From the NCBI GenBank assembly GCA_018417955.1, contig JACTVC010000027.1, forward strand, positions 620,001 through 684,000: a stretch of DNA of 64,000 nucleotides, given 5' to 3'. Shown in pieces: positions 22,871 through 34,079 of this stretch. Position 1 is the first letter of the stretch, and every line of letters begins with the position of its first letter. This stretch comes from Laccaria trichodermophora (Eukaryota > Basidiomycota > Agaricomycetes > Agaricales > Hydnangiaceae). Made by a program: the position numbers and the translations under genes. The notes beneath the pieces were generated by a model that searched no databases, was not told the origin of the DNA, and saw nothing but the letters and a program-made list of their open reading frames with translations.

Positions 22871-25800
22871 GATATATTGGTGTTACAGTGAAAATGTCCC
22901 TACCAACGCTGCAGGCACCATTATCACTCCGAGCGATACCGTTCCACATGCGACTGACCTCCTGCCCATTTTCCATGATATGGAAGGTGCCTTTGGTAAT
23001 GGAATGAGGTCTGTTGTTATGACCATCATGTCGGCCGAAGGAGAGTCTCAAAATACTTGCGAGTATCATTTTGCGAAGGTAAGTCAACTGCAGATCGCTC
23101 TGGCTGCACACTGACTTATCATAAAAAGTTACGGTTGTTCATTCTGATTAACAACAATGAGGTCGGTGTTTCCTCTGCACGCAAATTAGTCCAGCACCTC
23201 GAATTGCCACATTTCGAACTCGGAGCTATTTTGGAAGACCTAAAGCAGCAACCAATCAACTCGACTATTTGCGGCTTGTATGGGACCAACTTTCCCCTTT
23301 GGAAACTCGGAGAGCTCTTGGGCGAGACCTGGGTTGGCAAGGATGTGCTGAATGGTCTTTCTGAGCTGCTTTATTTTGGCCAAGCAGCGAAAAGCACCAG
23401 CCCGAACCCACCATTTCTATGCCTACAGACATTTTTCTTCACTAATGCATGCCGTTTACACCAAAAACATCCCCGTTTATACAGTCAAGAGCTCTTAGAT
23501 CTCCGTCAACGTCTCTTTGACACCAACATCCTCAAGATTAGTATTCAGGTCTGCGACGGTGATCACTACACGTCATATGTAACCAGTGCCAATGCCGTCG
23601 AGTTTAATCATGGAGACTCAATGCACAATCCACCCCTCGCAAATGCTCTACAGGTCTTTCAATGGGCGTTTAGTGACATTCCTGGCTTCAGCCAGGAAAG
23701 GATCAATACAGAACAAGTCGCGCGCCAAGGTCATGGCAATGGCGGTGATGGCAGCTGTGGGCTTGCTGCCTTCAATTTCATGGAACGACATTTGGATCCC
23801 ACCGTTCCTTCGTGGTCTGGACAACATTCTCAGACATTTCGGGATCGCGCTTTGCGTGACTTGGTACTCTACCATATGACTGCAAAGGAGGCGAGTGGTT
23901 GCGTCTTGAGCTGGGTGTCAAGATGCATCCCAACAACAAAACACGATATGCTAGTCAAAACTGATGGATTCTGTGGTTACAACGACTATAATCTCTATTC
24001 GCCAAAGGTATGTGACTCCTGTTCTTACTGTGGTAACTGGTGACTCACGAAACTATCTTGCCTCCAGAATGACCATCCCATTTACCGATTCTTAGAGAGG
24101 CAGAGGAAATTGACGCCTCTCCTACCTTCAAGTGCTCGAACCCAAACTTCACTTCCCCCCGTTTGCACGCTGGTGGGACAACATCCTGATGTTGGCTCCT
24201 CGGTTCAAAGCAGCTGTTCAACAGTCCGTAGATTGCCATCAAAACTGAAGGTTGATATTCCGGACTCAAATAGGCGTTCGCAATGCGTTGAGAAAACCTC
24301 AAAAACCAGTTTGAGTTATCCACGGTCACAGCGCTTGCCTTCTGTAACTGTTATATCTCCACCATGTACGCGACATCATGCTGCAATACAACAGGTCAAT
24401 TCCACCACACGCCAGGTCCATCCCCAAAAGATCGTCTTCATGAAAGAAGAGAACATCGATCACCTATCACTATCCGACAGCAGCGATGATGTCAAACCCA
24501 TCCCACACAGCAATCACCATATCAAGCTGCCTACAGCACGTACGAAACCTCAGGCCCCCCTCATCATTGACCTGTGTCCACCTGAGACGAAGCCTACTGT
24601 TACACTTACACGTGGTTCTGTGGTTGAGGTCGAAGACAAAGTTAAGAACATTGATCGCCTATCACTCTCTGACAGCGATGAAGACGTCAAACCTATCGCA
24701 CGCAGCAGTCACCATATCAAGCTGCTCGCAACACCTACGAAACCTCAAGCCCCCTTCGTAATTGACCTCTGTTCACCCAAGCCGAAGCCTACTGTTACGC
24801 GTGGTTCTGTGGTTGAGGCACCTGGGGTCGTCCGGGTAGGCAGTGTGTACCCATCATTGGAGGCAGCACAACAAGCAATTTATGCACAAGAAAACCGTCT
24901 GGGCCATGTATGGCGAAGAGGTCAGGGGACTAAAAGCAACGACGGTTCTCAAAAGAAAATGACCTTTCGCTGTAATCATTACCATCATCCAACCCCAACA
25001 CATTCCGCTTGGATCGACCCGTCTGATCATCGTAAGGGAAAATCCATCAAGACGGATTGTATGGCTCACGTCAATGTCAATCGGATACAACACTCGACGT
25101 TATGGCGTGTTACTCTTGCCAACTGGGATCATAACCATGAACGAGAAATCCCTGTGGGCGGCGCGATTCGTCGCCCAGCAACACTTGCGCAACGAAAGGT
25201 TGTTGTAGAACTAGCAACGTCTTCAGGCAACTTCAATCGGAAACAGATATCAAGCGTCCTCGCTAGCTGGTTTTCTGACACCCTAGAGCCCTGTCAAATT
25301 GGCAACATCATCACAAAGGCACGACAGGAGGCAAGGGAAGCTGTAGCGTCACTTGGTGGGGATGTATCTGCCATCATTGCAAGCCTGCAGAAAAAGATAG
25401 ACGAAGAACATGGTTGGAAGTACCACATCAAGCTCAATGATTCACAGACCGTCACTGGCATATGGTGGCAGTCTCCACTTCAAGCCGAATTGACGAAACG
25501 ATTTGGTGACATTCTCATCAACGACAACACCTACAATCGGAACAACAGCGGCTACCCTCTTAACGTAGGGGTAGTTATTGACAACACTGGAACATCGCGT
25601 AACGCCTGGTACGCTTTACATGCAACAGAGGACCTTGCACATCACAATTGGGTACTGCGATGCCATCTTGATAGCGCAGGTGGTATACACCCCAAAATTT
25701 TTGCTAGTGATCGAAGCCAAACCCTTATCTCTTCCGTTGAAGCAACCCTACCGCTTACCGACCACGTCTACTGCCTCCATCACCTTGATGGCAATGTAAC

Positions 25801-28800
25801 CACCAATTTACGAGGCAGTCTTGGGACTGAGTGGGGCAACTTCCAGCATGATTTTTGGGCGGCATACCGTGCTGTCTCGCCTGAAGAATTTGATCGCTTA
25901 TGGAAGCACCTTGTTACAAGATATCCCTCAACTCAAGCTTATCTCGATGCTGAACTATATCCTTCCCGTGAACGATGGGCTTGGGCATGGGTATCCTTCA
26001 AATTTACTGCAGGGGTACGGACTAATGGGCGGGTTGAGGCTGAGAACAGAGTGAACAAGTTGATAGGTGGACCAAAGGTCGGCCTGAAGCAACTGTTCGA
26101 TAGGCTCAATGAATGCACGAATGGCCAACGTGTTAACGAAATGATTCGGGTTCGAGAGGTTCGTAACGTTCTTTATTCTAGTTATCAACAAATTCACGTG
26201 TACTATCCTGCAGTCATCGCACCGACAACATGACCACAACATAGAATCTGTCTTCATAGGACCCCTCAAAATTCTTCGAGACCATGTAGGACCTTATGCA
26301 TTACAAACATGCTTCAAGCAAATGGAGTTATCGATGTACTACAAAACCGAAGTCTTGCAGCTCCCTCAGGGTATGCGTGACTGGGTGAGCACCTCCTTTT
26401 GATTTCTTTCCAACTTGTGTGTGTGAATGCTGTGCGTAGACGGAGTATGCGATTCAAATCGACCAAGAAATGGAGGTCTTAGTGATGCCCTACATATTCC
26501 TGCCAGATTCCGGTCATTCCGGCGGATTCCGGTGCCATTCCAGTGGAATTTACCAGCCAAAATTTCACTCCAGCCACGGAATATTGATATTCCGGGATTT
26601 TCACCGGAACAGTCCCCGGAATGCACCGGAACGGAATGGCACTGGAATCCAGTGACCGGAATGAGCACTAAAAATTGCCAAATATGGCAAGTTCTATATT
26701 TTCAGATAAAAATTAACAATAAAATCAGAAAAAAAATAGGGATGGTGGTAATGATGTTGGGGTACTGTTTACATAGTCTGTGCGCATTTCCTAATATGGT
26801 AATTAATGCAAATATAACCAGAAAATCAGGAAAAAAAGACAGAAAAAATATAGGGATGGTGCTCACTATTGGTGATGTTGTTGGGGTATTGCTTACATGG
26901 TCTGTGCGCATTTCCAAATATGGTAATTTATGCAACTATAGCCAGAAAATCAGGAAAAAAGAATAAATATGATGTAGACTCTTGTTGACAATGTTGGAGT
27001 AGTGTTTACATGGTCTGTGCACATTTCCAAATATGGTAATTAATGCAAATATAGCCAGAAAATCAGGAAAAAAAGAGAAAAAAGAATGAACATGATGTAG
27101 ACTGTTCTTGACAATGGTGAAGTAGTGTTCACATGGTCTGTGCACATTTCCAAATATGGTAATTAATGCAAATATAGCCAGAAGATCAGAAAAGAAGGGG
27201 AAAAGGTATACACATGGTGTTAACTGTTATTGACAATGTTGGAGTAATGTTTACATGGTCTGTGCACATTTCCAAATATGGTAATTAGTGCAAATATAAC
27301 CAGAAAAACAGAAAAACAGCAGAGACATGATGTTAACCATTGTTGACAATGTTGGGGTACTGTTTACATGGTCTGTCCACATTTCCAAATAGCTGTTGTC
27401 AGGTTCAGGGTACAAATCCAAAAAAGGAAATTTAAGTATTTCTAGTAAAAGAATAGCAGAACACTCACAAAAAAATAGAGTTGGTATATGCAGTGTATAC
27501 AATATGAGGCACTGCCTTCAGGGTCCATGTCAGGGTCATTTATATATATCTATGAAAGGAAATATGATCTTGTATGACCAAAAAGTCAAGAAATTCAAGA
27601 TAATGAGGATTCTGCTTGTCAGGGTTCATTCAATGGGATGTCAGGATGATGGTCACATGACCAATTACCAAAAATGGTCAAAAAACAAAAGTTGTAGCCC
27701 TGCACTGTAGCTTCCCAAATCTGGTTGAATTGTGTTCTGAAGTACTCCCATTGTGGATATATGAGGTAAAAGATTTTCAAAAGTGTTGCGTTTTTTTTTG
27801 TATTTTGTACTTTTCTCCATGAAAACAACACCAAATAATATGATTTCAACACATTTACAAAGCTAAGAGAAAGGGCTACAACTATTGTATCATGGGAAAT
27901 TTGACCCAAAAAGGAAGGTGTATACCCTAAAAGGGATAATAACACTGATAGACTACAAAAGTCAGTTTATATACACACAGAATCTGGTGGAATCCAGGCC
28001 CATTCCAGAGGATTCCAGTCCATTCCTGTGGATTCCAGTCTATTCCTGTGGAATCCTGTGGAATCCAGCAGAATGGACCCATTCCTGCAGGAATATGTAG
28101 GGCATCAAAAAGTACAGAAGAAATGGGCTACGATTGGGTAGGAGGGGAGGAGAAGGTCAGTTGCATCAGCGAATTCACACCAACAGTGCGGCTGATAAAC
28201 TTGTACGTGTGCAGTCCATGCTCTCCCAATTCAAGAACGACAAAGCATATATCTCCACCAAATGGCTTCTCCGTCTTATCAATGGACGAGGCCTTAAAGT
28301 TATCTATCTTCTCCGAATTACTCACCTCGGGACCAGCGCTACACATTACCTGGCCGTTCTACCTGACAATCGATATGTCTGCGACTGCTGCATGGGCATG
28401 AATCTTGGCATACCCTGTCACCATTACTTTCAGGCTCTCACCGTCGTGAAAGCCAAAGGTCTCCAGTTCCACATTGGTCTGGTTCGTGCAAGGTATTATA
28501 GTTTTCGTAACTGGCCTACTTTGGATTCTAATGGTACATCTTCTTTAGGTGGTATCAGGATCCTCGTCTCGATATAACTGCTGTCTCCGCAGTCCCTTTA
28601 GACGATGTTGCAGTTGCGCGTGCCATCCCAAAATCAATAACGACTTTACCCGGATCTCTCCTCTCAAACCTGTTGAGCCCTAGCAAATGCTCCACTGCTC
28701 CCACCGAAGGCTTCTTTACAGCAACCCAGACCGTTCCAGTGTGCACAGTCTTCCACGAAGCTCAGGCGGCAATCCGGCCACTCCTATCAGCTGTGCAAAC

Positions 28801-29157
28801 ACAAGAGCAACTTGATGCTCTCATCGACAGCCTTCGTGACCTACAGTGGGTATTTCCTTGAATGGTTGAGAATATTTAACTGTGATTGGTCCCAGAGAGG
28901 ATGGATTGGATGAAACACACCGGGAAACACTTCATGACCCCCCTACATTGAATCCCAAGGGAAGGCCACGTACGCAGCGTCTAACAGGTGCATTAGAGGG
29001 CCGCGCGCGAGGTGGAGGGGGTCGCAAACGATCTTCTACGAGTGCTGGTGGGAGTGAGCAAGCCACAAAATGGGTGCGGCCAAACCGATGTGGTGCCTGC
29101 CGACAGGAGGGGCATAATCGCTCTAATTGTCCCCTGTTACCTCACCCCAATGTTTGA
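22869..29157 (+). pseudogene. Ulp1-like peptidase / MULE transposase fusion with SWIM and zinc knuckle
   Basis: Exons to 23078, 23129-24007 and 24068 onward join in frame, so the peptidase and transposase are one gene. The first part resembles C48/Ulp1-type cysteine peptidases: DHYTSYVTSA (His), EFNHGDS (Asp) and GGDGSCGLAAFNF (Cys). The transposase exon (to 26233) has DILINDNTYNRNNSGYPLNV (first Asp), IFASDRSQTL (second Asp), CLHHL and WAWAWVSFKFTAGVRTNGRV. After the nested insertion come a SWIM finger (CDCCMGMNLGIPCHH, about 28380-28430) and a terminal zinc knuckle (CGACRQEGHNRSNCP), stop 29157. A frameshift near 26222 and the insertion at 26473 inactivate it. Upstream exons (from about 22450) are unclear. 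MULEs that acquired Ulp1-like peptidases are known from plants. Confidence 0.85.
26473..28117. mobile_element. 1.65 kb element of the GAGGTCTT family (copy 2), nested in the MULE
   Basis: TSD AAGAAATG at 26465-26472 and 28118-28125. The ends read GAGGTCTTAG... and ...AAAAGTACAG, with TGATGCCCTACATATTCCTG inverted at both. Inside: GGAATTCC/CCGGAAT-rich left arm, about six tandem units of ~110-120 bp (26750-27395) each carrying TCTGTGC(A/G)CATTTCCAAATATGGTAATT-type sequence, then a ~340 bp block (27620-27960) shared with both fold-back elements below, and a right arm of TGGATTCCAG/TGTGGAATCC motifs. Non-coding. Removing it joins DQEM to GYDW in the MULE transposase. Confidence 0.85.
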
Positions 29158-29271
29158 TAGATGAACGATGGTGACTGATACACTGGCAAAAAATGTCAGT
29201 GTCGATGTGCGAGACGAATCAAAGGGGTAAATAAGATAAAAATACATTATCTAGACATGTAACAATCATAT

Positions 29272-29737
29272 CTATGCTCCGAAACCGTATAGCGTGCTTC
29301 CCAATCGTTTCAAGGCATGTAGAATGTCGAGTGCTGTTACTGTCTTCCCGTTAGCGTGCTCAGTGTATGTCGCTGAGTTGCGAATAACCTTGGACCAAAG
29401 AGTCAGGACACGGTGAAGGCGACAAGCAAAGTGACTCACGAGTTCGAGAAACTTTTTAAAAAGACCACACATCTCCTTGTAGATGGGTCTCAGACTGGAG
29501 ATGTGCTTCACACCTTCACGGTGAGCAAGACGACGAATGATGGGTTTTGTTATACCTAGGGCGGCCGGTGAATGGATGGAAAAATAACAATGAAGACACG
29601 TACCTTGGATGTTATCACGAAGGATTTTTCGGTGGCACTTAGCTCCACCCTTTCCAGGTGCCTACTGTGCAATGATGTTAAACAACAGTCAAGCGGCTTG
29701 AAAGCATCACCTTTCCACCTTTTCCACGTACAGACAT
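29272..29737 (-). CDS. Histone H4 variant captured in the MULE
   Basis: Exons 29737-29711, 29661-29604, 29555-29440 and 29388-29272 join in frame to 105 aa with no stop (canonical H4 has 103 with Met). The start MSVRGKGGK and [20 protein letters not shown] keep acetylatable tail lysines; R17 is Cys. The fold continues as [15 protein letters not shown], a two-residue insertion (RP) before [17 protein letters not shown], and [20 protein letters not shown] ... TLYGFGA. The divergence exceeds anything normal for H4. It lies between the MULE transposase stop and the right TIR, in antisense. It may be a captured host gene, a variant with a role in the element's life cycle, or a passive passenger. 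The intact frame and introns argue it was not a processed cDNA copy. Confidence 0.88.
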
Positions 29738-32700
29738 GTTGATAGGAGTGTGATTCACAGTGTGCGGCGAAGGCGGCAAGTTGACATCGAGTCTGACAAA
29801 TGTGTGGGACATCACATGATGCCGGCAAAGCCATCAAATTTTCAGGGAGGGGATGTCCGACTATACAGGGTTTCTGGATAAGGTGATGCCAGAAACGGGG
29901 GTTTCTACCAGAAAGGGGGGTTTCTGAATAGTTTTACCCATTTGTCCCTCTGCAAAGGAAACATGTCCCGGCTTGTCTGGCACCAAGTCCCTCAGCCCGG
30001 TCCACTCCTTGGCTTTGTTGATGAAAAAGAGCCGGGTCCAGTTCATTTCGTTTGGGATCAAGGTATGCTCTTCCAACCAATGGTCATACCGAGCTTTTGC
30101 TCTAAGCCAATTCACCCGATATACTATTGGGTTGCTTTGGTTTCAATTCTTCTAGAGGGTATGAAAGTGGTTGGATCTGACCTTGTTCCATGTAAGTTGA
30201 ACCCAACAAATCATCTGCCATGGCCATATTCCAGAACCATGGCAAAGCAATATTTCTTTGACCCCGGGCGTTGCCATCGTATACCGTAGTTAGTGCCCTT
30301 GTATCTTTTTTCCCTATCGGCTTGTATCGGTCACAAGTGCCCCTAGGAGCATTGAGCTGATTGAGAGCCCATCGAGCTTGGTTGTATGCCCGGAGAGCAC
30401 TTTTCATATCGCGATCCGATCCTTGTACAGCATCGTAAGCCCGAGTTACACGTTTTTTTGATTTCTCGGCTCGAATTCTCCTGCGATAAAGGAATGACTT
30501 GTAACCGATGGCTTCACGTAAACGTCTCAGAGCGTTATTTGCCTGGGCCACTCTCAATTCTATCTCTATGCACCTGGCTTCTCCCAGTGATGTAGGCAGA
30601 AGGGCCGATTGGAATGAGGATGGTAAGAGAATTTGTTGATGTTCGGCCGATCCATACCCCCGATCAGGCATACTGGGTACAGGAATCTCCTCTCCATCAC
30701 AATCGCTCCAGTCATCGTCATCCACGATCTCCTCCAAGAGCGGTGGATCATGAATAGTTGCTTCATTGATATCCAAGCTGGGAAAATGGCCTTGACCGGC
30801 CTCGGAAAACTCTTCAAGGTGCTTTGACAGCTTCTCTCGATGTTTCATGATCTCCAGCTTCTGATCGGCACTTGGACGACTGCCTTGAGCCTTCACAAAG
30901 GCGGCCAATTCGGCTCTGGATTGTTCAATGTTTGAATCTAGCAATATCTGACTTCACTCACTGGGCTTCCTGAATTTTGATACCGCTGTTTACCCATCCA
31001 GTTAACCCCGGCTTGGCCTTGCCTTCCTGTTCTTTAGTCATAAGTTTTAGCCGAATGCCCTTTTCGGTCTTGGCTGATTCAAGGATTTTACAGCTGGCAT
31101 TTGTGATGGAAAACAGTCCTTACCTTCCTTGACCTTGACGTAATAGATGTCCATGGCGGAAAGGTCCTTTGCCCGGTTCAAATTTGCCGTTTTGATCTGT
31201 TGCTCCCATTCTTGAATCTGTTCCTTACTTGCCGAGGCACTTAATTCTTCAAGAGCCTGGAAGCTCTCAGAGAGCCCGAGTTTTGCTCGTTTCCACTTCT
31301 TGCAAAGGCTACTCACTTGACTTTTATTAGCTTAACAGCGATGTAAAAGCAGTTGAACATAGATACCCATATTGATCATTTTTTTCCAGTTGTTATCTAG
31401 CATGTGAGCGTCCAATACCTCGGATCTATGGGCCAAAGTCATGGTCCGGGTGGTGCGACCGACCTCGTTGAGAACAGCCCACAACGTCTCCAAGATCTCT
31501 CCATCTGTTTGACCGGCCCCAGGGATGAATGTTGGGGCAAATCTTGGAAAGCATATTTCTTGATGGCCATGGACATGGAATAAGCCGATCCCGAATACCA
31601 ATAACAAGTCCGGTCTGATCCAGAGGTGTTTGGCACCACGTTTTATCCAAGCCATCAAATTCACCATATACTGGCAGTTGATGTCATAGACAAAAATAAC
31701 CCTTTTTTCTTCACCAGTCATGGTATTCTTTAGAGCCTGGCACAAGGCATAGTCCATGTTCATTTGCCTGTTTCGTAAATGAATGGTTCAACCTGAAGAT
31801 AACTGCCATACCGTTCTCCCTTTTGAAAATCTACCACCAAGCCCGGACAAAATGTGCCGTGGCGAAGGCAAGCGATGGCCCCAATTCCTGTAGCATCGAA
31901 ACCTCGGTGGAATACATTTTTATTGTTGATGGCATCGTGCTCATGACATGTCCTTGGCTGAAAGAATCAGACATCGGCCGACTTGCTCGAAGGATAAAAC
32001 TGACATCATTATCTTCAATGGCGTCCCGAAGGTGGCTCAAGTAGGGCCCTCTTCGGGTCATGAAACCATGGCCATCTTTCAGCCAAACATCGTCCTCGGG
32101 TCGTGCCTGTTTCTGGTGTGCTGCTGTGAAATTGCCATTGGCTACAAATCCTCGGGTATACTTCCAATTCTCTGGATCTTCAGGATTTTCATTCCAATCA
32201 TCAGGCAGATTGACTCCGGGCTGTGGGCAGGTTGGGCAAAAAAAGACCATCTCCCCTGGTCTTGGAGCCTTATCTTTGTGTCCAAATCCAAAAGTAGCCA
32301 GTTCGGTAAGATTACGATATTGCCTACCAGCCCTGATCAACTCGTGATACTGGTTCTGTCAAACATTTGAGTTTAGGGTTATAGCATCTTGAACAACATA
32401 TCGGAATGGAATTTGGAAATGCAAAGTTGGTGATTCTTCTCAATTTGGAGTAGTAGTGGGTGGCCGAGGTTTTGCGCTCGAGATTTTCCAGCAGGTAGTC
32501 ATTGAGGAGTTGAAAGGTAAAGACAGTTTGGCAAGACTTGTAGGTGGATGGGTACAACCCAACCTGGAACAACTGTATGTCCTCGGCAGCTGCCCCCGAA
32601 CATCCACAGAAGACAACCGGCAGGTGATGCACACCCGAAGTATGGACGATGGTCATGACCCTGCCACCATTGTAAACCCTATCTGGTGGCTTTGGATCGG

Positions 32701-33290
32701 CCAAAGTGCTAGGAAGGTCTTCAAGATCAAACCATCCGTCCTCTTCGATGTCAAAATCGGTATCCAAGTTTCTGGCTGATTGAGGGCACCGTTCACCTTG
32801 GTGACCTAGGTTGACAACCAATCCTACTTTCCAGAGCCAGCTCTGTTCGTAAAAGATGCCGGTCCATCGTTCAATCCAGTGGAATGGGTCTCGGCAGTGG
32901 GATGTCCGGCAGCAGTCTGTACAATACACGGGGCCGGCAAAGCAATCCAGACATCGCCAAGCCGCCTCCTTCTTGCAAATGGTACAAACGCAGATTGAAG
33001 CCTTCCTCTCCAAAAGCTCATGGAGGTATAGATTGCGTTTCGTCTGTTTCCAGACCCTCATATAATCATTGGATGACTGAACAAAGTTAATTTAGCTCTT
33101 AGTATATGGATATATTGGATGTGAAATTTTACGTTTTTGTGAGGTGGATTGTCAAGAGGAGGGGCGTATTCAATGTATGGCAAATCTTCAGTTCCAGTTT
33201 CGTTGTCTCTTTCCAGGTGGCTGCAGTTCCGCTTTTTTACAGGAGAAGAGGGCAGGGAGGGAACAGTGGAGGAGGGAAAATGCCTCCTTC

Positions 33291-34079
33291 CATTTTTTTA
33301 TATAACAAGCCTGTTATAGTAGGTAATACCAGTGGTGCTGTGGGACCTTCTTCCCATGGGTGATTATTCAAATGAGGGGGAAAGGAAAAGGAAAGTGTAG
33401 CCGTTGAATAGCAACTGCAAATATAAACAAGTGAATCTCATTTCCTGCTTGTTCAGCTTCTGTGGAGTTTATAAAAGAACTAGGACATAATTTGTGCTTG
33501 AGAATGGTTCATTAGGATATATACAACCAGTAGGTTTGGTTTTCTACTAATACTAGAACCAGTAGATGTATGTGCATGAATTTGATTCCGGTCAGACTAC
33601 CCACATGGCTATCAACCTGGCCGCAATGCTAGCATACTTAATTGACCTCATTAGACCGCCACCAGGTATTTTCTGATTGACATGGTATACAAGCAAGCAG
33701 TGGACCCATGTTCATACTACATCCAGGTACAAGAACCAGTAAAGCCATGCATGTATGTGTGCGCAATAACTGTACTGGTTTCAAGGTAGTTTCAAGGTGT
33801 AGTTTATATTTCTTATCTCAGTATTCCTCAAGTCATACAGAAGTGGTTCCAATGATGATCGTCAGGGTCACAACCTTTTTGATGTTTCCGTTCCGTGATG
33901 GTTTCTCCCGATCATTACTGTTCCGTGATGCAACAACCTTAACGTTTCCGTTCCGTGATGATGCTAATCTGTGATCGGCGCTCATCACAGATATTTTTAG
34001 CAAATTGAAGTAACACTCCTTGTTTAGACCTGTTTGGTCATTTACCTCTTGTCATCAAACCATCATCATACATCCCGTT
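33291..34079. promoter_or_regulatory. Divergent intergenic region with short GC motif repeats
   Basis: It separates the 5' ends of the KDZ-2 transposase (minus) and the next cargo gene (plus). Three copies of a TTTCCGTTCCGTGATG-like motif lie at 33887-33961, and a final ATCTGTGATCGGCG...CATCACAGAT is an imperfect dyad. These could be transposase- or regulator-binding sites in a shared promoter; this is positional inference. Confidence 0.35.

Larger units (their letters stand above)
22216..29939. mobile_element. Complete Mutator-like element (MULE) with Ulp1-transposase gene and histone H4
   Basis: A 9 bp TSD, ATTTGTCCC, lies at 22207-22215 and 29940-29948. The inverted ends share GGTAAAACTATTCAGAAACC plus a further 20 bp (CCCCTTTCTGGTAGAAACCC) without mismatch. 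TSDs of 9-11 bp are typical of MULEs. The element is 7.7 kb, of which 1.65 kb is a later insertion (26473-28117). It interrupts the last coding part of the KDZ-2 transposase. Contents: a plus-strand Ulp1-MULE fusion gene and a minus-strand histone H4 variant near the right end. Confidence 0.93.
22113..33290 (-). pseudogene. KDZ transposase of KDZ-2 (CxC2 domain), split by a MULE
   Basis: The CxC2 cluster lies at about 33000-32830 (CTICKKEAAWRCLDC, YCTDCCRTSHC, HQGERCP). A second Cys pair is FFCPTCPQPG. The RNase H-like core at 31332-31763 shows VFVYDINCQYMV-type strand residues (VYDINCQYMVNLMAW), GLFHVHGHQEICFPRF, TDGEILETLWAVLNE and HMLDNNWKKM, the KDZ Asp/His/Glu/Trp series. Helical C-terminal exons (30944-30102) follow, and the end reads HVSFAEGQ at 29949. 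The frame resumes across the MULE (22216-29939, TSD ATTTGTCCC) as ISMWKQLAFQATKEFINAG, with stop TGA at 22115-22113. Apart from the MULE I see no definite nonsense codon, though the join near 31350 is unresolved and the extreme N-terminus is not fixed. Confidence 0.87.
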
